A stretch of DNA of 64,000 nt from JBFISM01 sp041608535. Its GTDB lineage: Bacteria > Actinomycetota > Acidimicrobiia > Spongiisociales > UBA5794. A program made the translations under genes and the position numbers. Position 1 is the first letter of the stretch. Every line of letters begins with the position of its first letter. Of the stretch, positions 7,452 through 17,093 are shown one piece after another. The DNA lies in the NCBI GenBank assembly GCA_041608535.1, contig JBFISM010000003.1:1-64000 (forward strand). Reading direction: 5' to 3'. Under the pieces are notes generated by a model. The model was not told the DNA's origin. It saw nothing but the letters and a program-made list of their open reading frames with translations, and did no database searches.

Positions 7452-8324
7452 GTGAAGCTCCACCTGATCGATGGAACCTACGAGCTGTTCCGCTCCCACT
7501 TCGGAGTTCCCAGTCGCCAGGACCCGGCAGGGGAGGAGATCGGGGCCACCTACGGCATCATCGCATCGACGCTCGCCCTGCTCACCGAAGACGGGGTGAC
7601 CCATGTCGCCGCTGCATTCGACTCCGTCATCGAGTCGTTCCGCAACGACATCTACGCCGGATACAAGACGAGCGCCGGTATCGATCCCGCATTGTTACGG
7701 CAGTTTCCCATCGCCGAGGAGGGGCTCCGCTCCATCGGGGTGACGGTCTGGTCCAACTACGAGTTCGAGACCGACGATGCCATCGCCACGGCCGCATTGC
7801 GGTGGGCGGACGACGTGGAGCAAGTCGTCGTGCTCAGCCCGGACAAGGACATGGCCCAGCTCTACGGGCACCCCAACATCGTCGGATACAACCGCCGGGA
7901 GCAAGCGTTCATCACCGAGGCGACCGTCATCGAGAAGTACGGGGTCGTGCCGGAATCGATTCCGGACTATCTCGCCCTCGTCGGCGACTCGGCTGATGGC
8001 TTCCCCGGTCTGGCGGGCTGGGGAGCGAAGTCGGCGGGCGCCGTTCTCGGCCGTTACGGCCACCTCGAGGACATACCGCTCGATCACGAACGCTGGGACG
8101 TCACGGTGCGGGGCGCAGCCAAGCTCGCCGCCACGCTGCGCACACACATGGGCGATGCGCTGCTGTATCGCTTCATCGCTCAGCTGCGCCGTGACGTTCC
8201 GATCCCCGACGAGCTCGGTGATCTCGAGTGGCGCGGCGCTCACCGCACCGACTTCGAGGCTTTCTGCACCAAACACGGCCTGGAAACGCTCTTCGATCGC
8301 CCGCACCGATGGAGCGACGACTGA
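7452..8324 (+). CDS. 5'-3' exonuclease, FEN/PIN family
   Basis: A 290-residue stand-alone flap-endonuclease-like 5'-3' exonuclease, the family of the PolA N-terminal domain. The GTG start at 7452 is taken because MKLHLIDGTYELFRSHF gives the first conserved metal-binding aspartate at once. Further signatures are AAFDSVIESFRND, the acidic cluster YEFETDDAIATAA, VVLSPDKDMAQL, and the helix-hairpin-helix region DYLALVGDSADGFPGLAGWGAKSAG. It probably removes 5' flaps or RNA primers, and would complement the repair fusion nearby. Length is normal for the family. Confidence 0.88.
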   Translation: MKLHLIDGTYELFRSHFGVPSRQDPAGEEIGATYGIIASTLALLTEDGVTHVAAAFDSVIESFRNDIYAGYKTSAGIDPALLRQFPIAEEGLRSIGVTVWSNYEFETDDAIATAALRWADDVEQVVVLSPDKDMAQLYGHPNIVGYNRREQAFITEATVIEKYGVVPESIPDYLALVGDSADGFPGLAGWGAKSAGAVLGRYGHLEDIPLDHERWDVTVRGAAKLAATLRTHMGDALLYRFIAQLRRDVPIPDELGDLEWRGAHRTDFEAFCTKHGLETLFDRPHRWSDD

Positions 8325-8336
8325 TCGAGGGCCGGG

Positions 8337-9158
8337 TCATCGCATGGGGCTGCGCCGCAACCCGCTGCGCAGGTCGGCCCACCGTGCCGGCACGATGGTC
8401 CGGAGCCGGTAGGGCACCACGGGGAGCAGCGCACGCACCGCAGTCAGGTTTGCGTCCAAGATCCTCTGCTGGAGAGGGCTCCACGACAGTCGGTAGAGGT
8501 GGCGCAGACGGGGGTCGAGGGTGCCAACGGCCGCAAAGGCCACGAACGCCCACAGCGGTTTGATCCGTGCCGGTACGGCATACCCCACGATGAGATCCGC
8601 CACTTCCTGGGCAACGTCGGTGTGGACGAGACGGCCACTGCCGATCATGTCGTCCACATAGGCCTCCATGTGCCGGTAGGTGACAGGAACGAAATCTCTG
8701 GGCAGCAGCAACAGCTCCGCACTCAGCTTGTTCTCCTGGTGATACCGATCGGCGTCGGCGTCGCTGAGCGCACCCACGGTGAGCCGGTAGAACTGGATCG
8801 TGCTCACTTCGAGGGCGGCATGCACCCACAGCAGCTGCTCGTGATCGAGGGCGTCGTACCACTCACCGGTCACCGGGTCGACACCGTGGATCACCTTGTG
8901 CAGCTTGTTGATCCGATCTGCAGCCTCTTGGGCCGCGATCTTCGGCCCGAACGTGACGAGGTTCTGCAGCTGGAGGGTGCGGATGAGCCGCAGCCACGGG
9001 TCGCGGCGGTACCCGCCGGTTTGTCTGGCACCGGCTGCGACCAACGGATGGGCTGCATGCATGAGCAGCGCGCGGGCTCCACCAAACAGCGTGGTCACCT
9101 CGCGGTTGATCCGCCACATCATCGAGTCGGGTCCGAAGAAGCCCGGGTCGTCGGCCAT
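8337..9158 (-). CDS. oxygenase MpaB family (DUF2236) protein
   Basis: A 273-residue protein of the DUF2236 / MpaB / latex-clearing-protein-like family, heme-type oxygenases of which many members have no assigned substrate. The start is ATG 9158 (MADDPGFFGPDSMMWRINRE). Typical features are LLMHAAHPLVAAG near residue 30, RDPWLRLIRTL, HEQLLWVHAALE and a long helical body. The upstream frame extending to 9269 overlaps the ABC gene's promoter region and is not used. The gene converges on the exonuclease gene with a 12-base gap. Confidence 0.85.
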   Translation of the reverse strand: MADDPGFFGPDSMMWRINREVTTLFGGARALLMHAAHPLVAAGARQTGGYRRDPWLRLIRTLQLQNLVTFGPKIAAQEAADRINKLHKVIHGVDPVTGEWYDALDHEQLLWVHAALEVSTIQFYRLTVGALSDADADRYHQENKLSAELLLLPRDFVPVTYRHMEAYVDDMIGSGRLVHTDVAQEVADLIVGYAVPARIKPLWAFVAFAAVGTLDPRLRHLYRLSWSPLQQRILDANLTAVRALLPVVPYRLRTIVPARWADLRSGLRRSPMR

Positions 9159-9237
9159 CGGAGGCAACGTAGCGTGCAGCCTCGCGCTAGCGGACACTGC
9201 CACCGTCCCCGGTAGGCTCCGCGCAGAGGAGGATGGT

Positions 9238-10136
<899 letters not shown>

Positions 10137-10140
<4 letters not shown>

Positions 10141-10985
10141 GCCCGAAGACGGCCGCCGCACAGCTGTTGGCGCAGATCAGATACCAGAACACGATCTTCT
10201 GGCGGACACCGGTCGCAGCCTTCTTCACCATCGTGTTTCCACTGATGTTCCTGATCGTGTTCACTCTGGTCTTCGGCAATGACGAGATCGGCGGGCTCGG
10301 GGTGACGACGGCACAGTTCTACGCCCCGGCGCTGGCCGTGTTCGGGGCTGTCTCCGCGACGTACACCAACCTCTCGGTGAGCACGGCCATCGCCAGAGAC
10401 GAGGGCATCCTCAAACGGATGCGGGGAACACCGCTCCCACCATGGATCTACATCGCCGGGCGCGTCGGCTCGGGCGCCTACCTCGCGGTCATCTCGGCGG
10501 GGTTGATGTTGGTGGTCGGCGTGGTGCTGTACGGGCTGCAGATCTTCGCCGAGTCGGTGCCTGCGCTCATCGTCACCTTTCTCGTCGGGATCGCGTGTTT
10601 TGCGGCCCTGGGGATGCTGGTTGCGGCGCTCGTCGACTCGGGTGACTCGGCACCTGCCGTGGCGAATGCCACGCTGCTACCCCTGGCCTTCATTTCTGAC
10701 ATCTTCATCCCCCCGGGCGACAACGCCCCGGCGTGGCTCGACACCGTGGCGAGCATCTTCCCACTCAAGCACTTCGCCGTGGCCTTCCAGGACGGCTTCA
10801 ATCCGGCGGTGGTCGCCGAGCAGTCGAGCTGGCTCGGCCACTTCAACTGGACGAGTCTGGCCGTCATGGCGGTATGGGGGATCGGCGCCACGGTGCTGGC
10901 GCTCCGCTGGTTCAGGTGGGAGCCCCGCCCCGGAGGCACGACTCGCCGTCGCAAACGACGTTCGCGACCGGCAGTTGCGCCGTAG
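10137..10985 (+). CDS. ABC-2 type transporter permease
   Basis: A 282-residue membrane protein with about six predicted helices, for example AFFTIVFPLMFLIVFTLVF and AVISAGLMLVVGVVLYGL. The ATG at 10137 overlaps the ATPase stop. The segment LLPLAFISDIFIP is typical of the ABC-2 family before the last helices. The C-terminus is strongly basic. With the preceding ATPase it forms a complete two-gene exporter. Confidence 0.92.
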
Positions 10986-11065
10986 CCGGCTCGGACCCGG
11001 CGGATCGCCAGCCAATCGCCGGCTCGCTGATCAGCATCGGCGACGGCCGGCGTCGCGGTCGAGAG

Positions 11066-11911
11066 CTAGCCCTCGTCGCCGAGACCGAGCAGGACGTCCC
11101 GCTGAAATGCGCGGCGGCCGCGGATGAGGGCGTAGGCAGCACCCACCCACGCGATGGCACCGATGAAAACCGCGGCCCGGGTCGGATCGAGGACGGCACC
11201 ACCGGCGATGCCGTAGGCGATGATGATCACGGGCAGCGAGACCAGGCTGGCCACCTGCTGGGCGGCTGCGGTGCTTCGTACCTTGGCCGAGAGTCGCACG
11301 ATGATGGCGACGGCGATGGCGAGGAACGGTGGCAGCACCCACAGGACGAGCGCCCACCAGCCGGGTGTTGGGAAGAACCAGCGTCCGACGGTGTCGCCGG
11401 CCATCACGTTGACCACCAGCGAATAGAGACCGAACCCACCGAGCGTCGCCAGGTATCCGGGGATGAGGCTGGCCAGCAGTTTGCCGAGGTAGATCTGCCC
11501 GACCGTCAGCGGTGAGTGGGCCAGGAACTCGCCGGTGCCCCGTTCCCGCTCTCCAACGATGGATTGGGCGCCCACCGCCGAGGACACGGTCAGCGGGACC
11601 ACCACTGCGATCGGGGCGAGGAGGAACACGGCAAGCGCAAACGCAGTACGACCCTGCGCCGGAAGTGCCTGAGTGCGATCGTCGAGACGTGTGGTCAGTC
11701 CGTCGAGCACCTCACCCACTTGCATCAGCAGCGGTGAGGCTTCGATGCGGGTGACGGTCATCAGCGCCACGGCAGGGATGGCGACGAAGAACACCATGCC
11801 CACGATGAGGAGCGGGCCCCAGTAGTCACGGCTCTTGAAGAGACGCAGCAGATCGACCCTGGCTACCGTCCAGGCGAGACGGAGTGAGCCGACGGTGGTG
11901 GCGTCATTCAC
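11066..11911 (-). CDS. ABC-2 type transporter permease
   Basis: A 281-residue permease with about six helices (LLIVGMVFFVAIPAVALM, FALAVFLLAPIAVVVPL, LVLWVLPPFLAIAVAIIV). The segment VGERERGTGEFLAHSPLTVGQIYLGKLLA resembles NatB / ABC-2 sodium or drug exporter permeases. Its start overlaps the end of the ATPase gene by 8 bases. It converges with the other ABC-2 exporter, so two separate exporters meet tail to tail. Confidence 0.9.
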   Translation of the reverse strand: MNDATTVGSLRLAWTVARVDLLRLFKSRDYWGPLLIVGMVFFVAIPAVALMTVTRIEASPLLMQVGEVLDGLTTRLDDRTQALPAQGRTAFALAVFLLAPIAVVVPLTVSSAVGAQSIVGERERGTGEFLAHSPLTVGQIYLGKLLASLIPGYLATLGGFGLYSLVVNVMAGDTVGRWFFPTPGWWALVLWVLPPFLAIAVAIIVRLSAKVRSTAAAQQVASLVSLPVIIIAYGIAGGAVLDPTRAAVFIGAIAWVGAAYALIRGRRAFQRDVLLGLGDEG

Positions 11912-12830
11912 CGGTCCACGCCCTCGTTTGGCGTTGTGCCTCGAAGTACACGTCCTCGAGCGTGGCGCCGAGCGGCTCCACCCGCCGTACCCTGGCGCCG
12001 GAGGCGACCAGCCTGTCGACGATGTCGGGGATGAGCTCCAGCGACTCGAGGCGCAGCGTCATGCGGCCGCGGCCGTTGTCGGCCTCGACCTCGAAGCCAT
12101 TCATCTTGGTGAAACCGTTGAGGTTGTGTGGTTCCGCCACATCGATGACCACCCGCGGGGTACCGATGAATCGTGCGGCCAGCTCGTCGGGGCTGCCCAT
12201 GATCCGCACCTGTCCGGCCGCCATCATGGCGACGAGATCGGCAACGCCCTCGGCTTCGTGGAGGAGGTGGGTGCACAGCACCACGGTGCGCCCTTCGGTG
12301 GCGAGACGCATGATGAGCGAGAGCACGGTACGTGCCGATTCGGGATCGAGTCCTGCCGTCGGCTCGTCGAGAAGAAGAATCTCTGGATCGTGGAGAAAGG
12401 CCCTGGTCAAGGCCAAACGGGTACGCATCCCGGTGGAGTAGCCCCCGACCTTGTCGTCGAGCGCATGGGCGATGCCGAACTTCTCGGCGGTGGCCTCGAT
12501 CCTCGTTCGTCCGGTGCGGAACACGTCGGCCGCAAAGCGCAGGTTCTCCCGTCCGGTGAGGCGGTCGTACATCGCCGGTTTCGGGGGCACGACCCCACAA
12601 CGCTTGCGGACCTCCCCACCCTCTGCGGAGGCATCGAAGCCCGCAACGCGAATCGTGCCGGTATCCGGACGGAGCGCTCCGGTGATGAGGCGGACCGTCG
12701 TGGTCTTGCCCGCACCATTGGGCCCGAGCAGCACCGCGACCGACCCCTCGCCGACTTCGAGCGATAATTCGTCGACGGCGAGCTTGGGTCCGAATGTCTT
12801 CGAGACGCGATCGAGGGAGATTGCAGGCAC
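11904..12830 (-). CDS. ABC transporter ATP-binding protein
   Basis: A 308-residue ATPase and the upstream partner of the minus-strand permease. Walker A is GPNGAGKTT near residue 37, the degenerate signature is YSTGMRTRLALTRAF, and Walker B is ILLLDEPTAGLDPES followed by the H-loop VVLCTHLLHEAEG. It has the C-terminal extension common in NatA/CcmA-like exporters. In the 60 bases upstream there are two GCTAGC hexamers (12841-12846 and 12872-12877), a possible regulator site. Confidence 0.92.
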   Translation of the reverse strand: MPAISLDRVSKTFGPKLAVDELSLEVGEGSVAVLLGPNGAGKTTTVRLITGALRPDTGTIRVAGFDASAEGGEVRKRCGVVPPKPAMYDRLTGRENLRFAADVFRTGRTRIEATAEKFGIAHALDDKVGGYSTGMRTRLALTRAFLHDPEILLLDEPTAGLDPESARTVLSLIMRLATEGRTVVLCTHLLHEAEGVADLVAMMAAGQVRIMGSPDELAARFIGTPRVVIDVAEPHNLNGFTKMNGFEVEADNGRGRMTLRLESLELIPDIVDRLVASGARVRRVEPLGATLEDVYFEAQRQTRAWTGE

Positions 12831-13038
12831 CTGGGCGAAAGCTAGCCGATGCTGCGAACAAATGACATAGGGCTAGCGCCATGGAAATAACTGGGGGATG
12901 GAGGCGAACAATGAGCCGTTCGGAGCTGGGGCCACCGGCCGGGCAAGCGGGCTGGGTCCGCGCATCGGCGCACCGGAGAGAGACCTTCTTGTGTGGTGGT
13001 CCGCCGCTGGGTCTTCTCGCGGCGCGGAGGTGTGGCTG

Positions 13039-13737
13039 ATGTGCGGCCGGTTCGTGCAGTCGGCGGAGCCGGAGACCTATGCCGAGCTCTTCGACGTGGA
13101 TCGCATCGTCGCCGACCGGCTGCCCCCCTCGTACAACGTGGCCCCGACCGACCCGGTCTACGCCGTCGCCGAACACGACGGAGAGCGGCTGCTCGGGTCA
13201 TTTCGTTGGGGCTTGATCCCGTTCTGGGCCAAGGACCGACGAATCGCCGCCAAGAACATCAACGCCCGCAGCGAAACCGCAGCAACGAAGAGCACGTTTC
13301 GTGAGTCATTCGCCAAACGACGTTGCCTGATCCCGGCGGAGGGATTCTACGAGTGGCAACCACGGCCCAAGGGCAAGCTGCCCCACTACGTGCATGGGGT
13401 GGAGCAGCCGCTGGCCCTCGCCGGGCTGTGGGCGACGTGGCGAGATCCCGAAACTGACGAGCGAGTGCGCAGCTGCTCGATCCTCACCGGAGCCCCCAAC
13501 GCCAAGGTCCGGTCCATCCACGACCGCATGCCGGTGATCCTCCCGGCAACCGCGTGGTCGATGTGGCTCGACCGAGACATGCAGGATCCCGCGAGGGCAC
13601 AAGCCCTCTTACGTCCCGCCGATCCTGAGATCATGGACGTGCACCCGGTCTCGACGCTCGTGAACAAAGTGGCCAACAACGTCCCGGAGCTCATCGAGCC
13701 ACTCACCACCGGTGCGGTCGATCAAGAGCTCGGCTGA
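13039..13737 (+). CDS. SRAP (YedK/HMCES-type) DNA-protein crosslink protein
   Basis: A 232-residue SOS-response-associated peptidase family protein, which shields abasic sites in single-stranded DNA by a covalent thiazolidine link to Cys2. The start is ATG 13039 because family members begin Met-Cys-Gly-Arg-Phe. All key residues are visible: C2, N75 (NARSET), E105 (GFYEW) and H161 (IHDRMPVIL). Longer upstream frames would bury the catalytic Cys2 and are rejected. Its 3' end overlaps the convergent membrane-protein gene by 16 bases. Confidence 0.94.
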   Translation: MCGRFVQSAEPETYAELFDVDRIVADRLPPSYNVAPTDPVYAVAEHDGERLLGSFRWGLIPFWAKDRRIAAKNINARSETAATKSTFRESFAKRRCLIPAEGFYEWQPRPKGKLPHYVHGVEQPLALAGLWATWRDPETDERVRSCSILTGAPNAKVRSIHDRMPVILPATAWSMWLDRDMQDPARAQALLRPADPEIMDVHPVSTLVNKVANNVPELIEPLTTGAVDQELG

Positions 13738-14084
13738 CCCCGCTCCACGGACACGAGCACTCCGAGGGCCGCGCCGCCGAGCCCGAGCACGATCGCCTGG
13801 CCCACGGGACCCAGCGCGGGCAGGAGTCGGGCACTGCCGAGACCGCCGAAGAGGTTGAGGACGAGCGCGATCACCGCGGTGTTGATCGCACCTGCGGCTC
13901 CAGCTCCTGTCGCCACCGGCCGTGGCAGAGGGCCGCCGGCCAACCGGTAGGCGACCGGTACCGAGAAGGCGATCAGCACGGGGAACAGCACGAAATCGCT
14001 GTCGGGACGGAAGTAATTGGCCGTGACCCAGGCCGCAGCGAAGATGCCCGAGATGTAGATGTACGGATTGCGCCTCCGGTCCAC
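13722..14084 (-). CDS. small membrane protein
   Basis: A 120-residue protein with about three or four hydrophobic segments (YIYISGIFAAAWVTANY, FVLFPVLIAFSVPVAYRLA, INTAVIALVLNLFGGL, AIVLGLGGAALGVLVSV). No family is recognised. It may be coupled to the small membrane ORF upstream on the same strand. Confidence 0.65.
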   Translation of the reverse strand: MDRRRNPYIYISGIFAAAWVTANYFRPDSDFVLFPVLIAFSVPVAYRLAGGPLPRPVATGAGAAGAINTAVIALVLNLFGGLGSARLLPALGPVGQAIVLGLGGAALGVLVSVERGQPSS

Positions 14085-14123
14085 GGCTGCGCATCGTAAA
14101 GAGCCATGGCGGCGTCATGGCGA

Positions 14124-14300
14124 TCAATGCAGGGCGCGCAACCCGATTGCTCCGTACCCGACGAGCCACAGACCCACGACGACCGTACGCCACTCCGGTT
14201 GGCGACGCAGTACGACGAGCGCGGTGATCGCCGCCGCGGCGATGACAAGGAGCTGCGCCAGCACTCCGGAGTCGGTGGCAGGGAACAGGAGATCGTGCAT
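14124..14300 (-). CDS. very small membrane protein
   Basis: A 58-residue hydrophobic peptide. I use ATG 14300 (MHDLLFPATD), because a longer frame to 14366 would overlap the start of the divergent DUF454 gene. Two membrane helices are likely: LAQLLVIAAAAITALVVL and VVVGLWLVGYGAIGLRAL. Function unknown. Confidence 0.5.
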   Translation of the reverse strand: MHDLLFPATDSGVLAQLLVIAAAAITALVVLRRQPEWRTVVVGLWLVGYGAIGLRALH

Positions 14301-14364
14301 GGTTGCGATTGTTGTTTCGCACGCCCGACTGCCCGTCGGGCCAGTTGGTCGATAGTCTGACGCC

Positions 14365-14799
14365 ATGGTGGACCAAGCTCAGGTGTCCGACAAGCGATCC
14401 GTCCGGGTCCTCTTCTCGGTGCTCGGCTTCATCTTCCTGGCGTTGGGCATCGCCGGCATCTTCATCCCTGTTCTCCCCACCACCATCAACATCATCATCG
14501 CCGCGTACTTCTTCTTCAGGTCGAACGATCGGATGTACCGCTGGTTGATCGAGCATCCCCGCTTTGGCCCCGCACTACGCGATTACCGGGCCGGGCTCGG
14601 CGTACCCCGCAAGGCCAAGATCTACGCCATCGCCACCATTGCAGTCACGTTTGCCGTCACGATGACCATCGCCGTGACCTCGTTGTGGGGACGCATGATC
14701 ATGGCCGCAACGGCCGCCGCCATCTCCGCATACATCCTCTCCCGCCCCACCAAGGAGAAGGTGGTCGCCGCCCGCAGCGGGCAGCTGGTGAGCGAGTGA
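14365..14799 (+). CDS. DUF454 (YbaN-type) inner membrane protein
   Basis: A 144-residue protein with three or four membrane helices. GIAGIFIPVLPTT is the family hallmark, followed by AYFFFRSNDRMYRWLIEHPRFGPALRDYR, the cytosolic loop shared by YbaN/DUF454 proteins, and a closing helix pair. The molecular role of the family is not established. A structured element follows the stop. Confidence 0.85.
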   Translation: MVDQAQVSDKRSVRVLFSVLGFIFLALGIAGIFIPVLPTTINIIIAAYFFFRSNDRMYRWLIEHPRFGPALRDYRAGLGVPRKAKIYAIATIAVTFAVTMTIAVTSLWGRMIMAATAAAISAYILSRPTKEKVVAARSGQLVSE

Positions 14800-14869
14800 T
14801 CGGTCGTTCCCCGGCAGAGCCCTCGCCTCTTGCCCTAAGCTCCGGACGGCTTTAGTAGCGGGCGGAGAA

Positions 14870-14932
14870 GCCGGTGCTACCGGCACCCGGTACGGGGCCG
14901 AGATCGAGGGTCGTTCGCAAGAGCGGCCCTCG
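14870..14932 (+). terminator. two hairpins between DUF454 and HTH genes
   Basis: GCCGGT-GCT-ACCGGC (14870-14884) is followed by a 12-bp stem with a GCAA tetraloop (arms 14905-14916 and 14921-14932, two G-T wobbles). No poly-U follows. It is either a terminator for the DUF454 gene or a leader structure of the small HTH gene. I do not recognise a riboswitch class. Confidence 0.5.
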
Positions 14933-14996
14933 TTGGCGTGGTGATCCTGGTTCGCCGTCCTTGCCGAACCCGTCTCCGAGTCATAGCCTGCTGGGT

Positions 14997-15236
14997 ATGG
15001 AGCGCATCCGCGTCGAGTTGGACAAGGAATGGTTGTCGGTTCCCGACATCTGCGAGTACATGGACGTGTCGGCCTTCGTGGTGACCAGCCAGCTGCGTTC
15101 GGGAACCCTGCCCGGGGTGAAGTTCGGGCGTGAGTGGCGGATCTCGCGACGCGACTTCGAGGACTGGATCAACATGCAGCGCTTTGCCGCTGCCTCCCGC
15201 ACAGAAGGTTCCGGCGACGGCGCCCCGTCCCCCTGA
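14997..15236 (+). CDS. small helix-turn-helix (excisionase-type) DNA-binding protein
   Basis: A 79-residue protein with a MerR-like/excisionase HTH_17 fold: EWLSVPDICEYMDVSAFVV as the helix-turn-helix, then SGTLPGVKFGREWRISRRDFEDWI as the wing. Start ATG 14997. Such proteins act as regulators or recombination directionality factors; no integrase is nearby, so a regulatory role is more likely. Confidence 0.8.
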   Translation: MERIRVELDKEWLSVPDICEYMDVSAFVVTSQLRSGTLPGVKFGREWRISRRDFEDWINMQRFAAASRTEGSGDGAPSP

Positions 15237-15319
15237 GCGGCTACGTTGAAGCCGACGGCGAAGGGCACGGCGACGCAACGGATGGCACAGCCGCACCCAC
15301 GAGACACGGAGCAGGCTTG

Positions 15320-15814
15320 ATGGATCACGAACCAGTGGGCGGCGAGCCGCTCGAGCCGATTCCGGTCGATGCCGCCGACACCACTTTGCCGAAGCGCAAG
15401 CGGGATGCCACCGGCGTGCTCAACATCGCCATGGTGGTGTACATCTTCATCAACCTGTTGTTCGCACTGCCATTGGTGATCTTCCCAGCCACCTTCTTCG
15501 ACGTCATCGGTCTGAGTGACGAAACGTCATCGCAGCTCGGCGGACTGCGCTGGGTGGGGGCGGTGTTGCTGGCGTGGGCCATATCCGGAATCCTCGTGCT
15601 GGCCCGCCCGGGCGGCCGTGCCATCTTCGTCACCACCGGTGCACTGCAGCTCACGCTGGCCGCTCTCGCTTTCCTCTACAGCTGGTCGATCCGGGAGTTC
15701 GAGTGGGACACCTGGTACCACCTGCTGGCCACGGCGGTGCTCGTGGCCGGCTCGCTCGTGTTGTGGTGGGCGCGGCTGGTCGGCCGGCGTGTCTTCAAGC
15801 CCGCCGACGTCTGA
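15320..15814 (+). CDS. four-helix membrane protein
   Basis: A 164-residue protein with a charged cytosolic N-terminus and four hydrophobic segments (VLNIAMVVYIFINLLFALPLVIF, VGAVLLAWAISGILVLA, AIFVTTGALQLTLAALAFLY, LLATAVLVAGSLVLWW). The pattern suggests a DoxX- or DUF4345-like small membrane protein, but I cannot name a family. ATG 15320 is chosen; no gene-like coding is visible upstream of it. The next gene starts one base past its stop. Confidence 0.65.
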   Translation: MDHEPVGGEPLEPIPVDAADTTLPKRKRDATGVLNIAMVVYIFINLLFALPLVIFPATFFDVIGLSDETSSQLGGLRWVGAVLLAWAISGILVLARPGGRAIFVTTGALQLTLAALAFLYSWSIREFEWDTWYHLLATAVLVAGSLVLWWARLVGRRVFKPADV

Positions 15815-15815
15815 C

Positions 15816-16412
15816 ATGGCGGACGGGGTGCGGCCGGTCGTCGTGGCGACCGAGCCGGGAAGGGGGTTTCCCGATGGCCGCTGGCTGGCGAGGTGGGGTG
15901 GCACCACGTTGCTCGACCATGTCTTGACACAGGTGCGGGGCTGGGAGCTGGGTGAGGGTCTCCTGATCCTCGGAGAGGGTGCGGAAACGATCGTCGATCG
16001 GATCGACTACTCCGGTTTCACGGTCATCATCGATCCGGAGTGGCGCGAGGGCACGGCCTCCTCGCTGCGCACCGGGTTCGATCTGCTGCAGCGGGAGAGC
16101 GAGACCGAGGCGGCGCTCGTCGTCAATGCCGCCCGTCCCGGGGTGTCATCCAGTGTGGTCGATACGCTCCTGCAGGCGGCGGCCACGACGGACCGCCCCG
16201 CCGTGGTACCGAAGTATCGCTATGCCCTCGGCGAGCCGGTCGTGCTGGCTCGGTGGTTGTGGCCCCGGCTCGTCGGCGTCGAGCGCACCGCTTCGCTGAC
16301 GAACGCTCTGGAGTCACACCGGGAATGGATCCACGAGGTGTGGATCGACCAGGTGCCGCCTCCCATCGTGGACACTCCGGAGGCCCTGGCGGCGGTGGCG
16401 CCGCGCCGTTGA
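15816..16412 (+). CDS. MobA-like nucleotidyltransferase domain protein
   Basis: A 198-residue protein with the NTP_transf_3 fold of MobA/MocA-type enzymes: an N-terminal nucleotide-binding stretch (VVVATEPGRGFPDGRWLARWGGTTLLDHVL), WREGTASSLRTGFDLL, which matches the MocA-type motif around the metal site, and VVPKYRYALGEPVVLARWLW. The canonical GGxSxRMGxxK loop is degraded to a form lacking the usual Met-Gly-Lys, so activity is uncertain. Possible roles are cofactor cytidylation or sugar-nucleotide formation. The gene follows the membrane-protein gene with no gap. Confidence 0.7.
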   Translation: MADGVRPVVVATEPGRGFPDGRWLARWGGTTLLDHVLTQVRGWELGEGLLILGEGAETIVDRIDYSGFTVIIDPEWREGTASSLRTGFDLLQRESETEAALVVNAARPGVSSSVVDTLLQAAATTDRPAVVPKYRYALGEPVVLARWLWPRLVGVERTASLTNALESHREWIHEVWIDQVPPPIVDTPEALAAVAPRR

Positions 16413-16539
16413 GAAGGCAAACCCAGAACGGGTGGGCGGCGCCGGGGTCTCTTGGCGGGGCCGCCGGGGCCGCGGGTATGCTCGCTTGGCCAACCTACGG
16501 GGGGCGCCGACGCCACCAGCTCGACGGGAAGGACGGACG

Positions 16540-16944
16540 ATGGCCTCAATCGATGCGATCGAGGGAATCGGGCACGCTCAGGCGACCAAGCTTCGCAAGG
16601 CACGCATCAGGACCACGGAAGCGTTGCTGAGAGCTGCGGCCACCCGAGCCGGCCGCAGATCCGTCGCTGAGGCAACCGGACTCTCCGAGCAGCAGGTACT
16701 GGCGTGGGTGAATCGTGCCGACCTCATGCGGGTGAAGGGGGTTGGCGAGGAATACTCCGATCTGCTCGAAGCTGCCGGAGTGGACACCGTACGCGAGCTG
16801 CGACGACGCAACGCCGCCAACCTGCTCACCACGATGATCGAGGTCAACGCCAAGAAGCGTCTCGTGCGGAGGCTGCCCACGCTGGGGATGGTGGAGCGCT
16901 GGGTCGATCACGCCAAGGACTTGGATCCGGTCGTCGCCCACTGA
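16540..16944 (+). CDS. DUF4332 helix-hairpin-helix protein
   Basis: A 134-residue protein of the DUF4332 type: two helix-hairpin-helix-like repeats, IEGIGHAQATKLRKARI near the start and VKGVGEEYSDLLEAAGV in the middle. The pattern suggests non-specific DNA binding. ATG 16540 is preceded by GGAAGGACGG. It is followed by a strong hairpin terminator. Confidence 0.82.
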   Translation: MASIDAIEGIGHAQATKLRKARIRTTEALLRAAATRAGRRSVAEATGLSEQQVLAWVNRADLMRVKGVGEEYSDLLEAAGVDTVRELRRRNAANLLTTMIEVNAKKRLVRRLPTLGMVERWVDHAKDLDPVVAH

Positions 16945-17038
16945 TCCCGGCTGCGGCGGCGATCGTCTCGGTGTGCGGCGAACACTTTGGTGCGCCGTGA
17001 TCGTCGGGTGTACACCGTCGCCGCTCCAACACGATCGC

Positions 17039-17064
17039 GGGCCCCGGCAGTGCTGCCGGGGCCC
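17039..17064. terminator. strong bidirectional hairpin terminator
   Basis: A perfect 12-bp GC-rich stem (17039-17050 with 17053-17064) with a two-base loop. It sits between the convergent DUF4332 and H1-like genes, so it likely serves both. No T-run on the + side. Confidence 0.75.
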
Positions 17065-17093
17065 GTTGCGACGGTTCGTGTTCGGGTGAGCCG

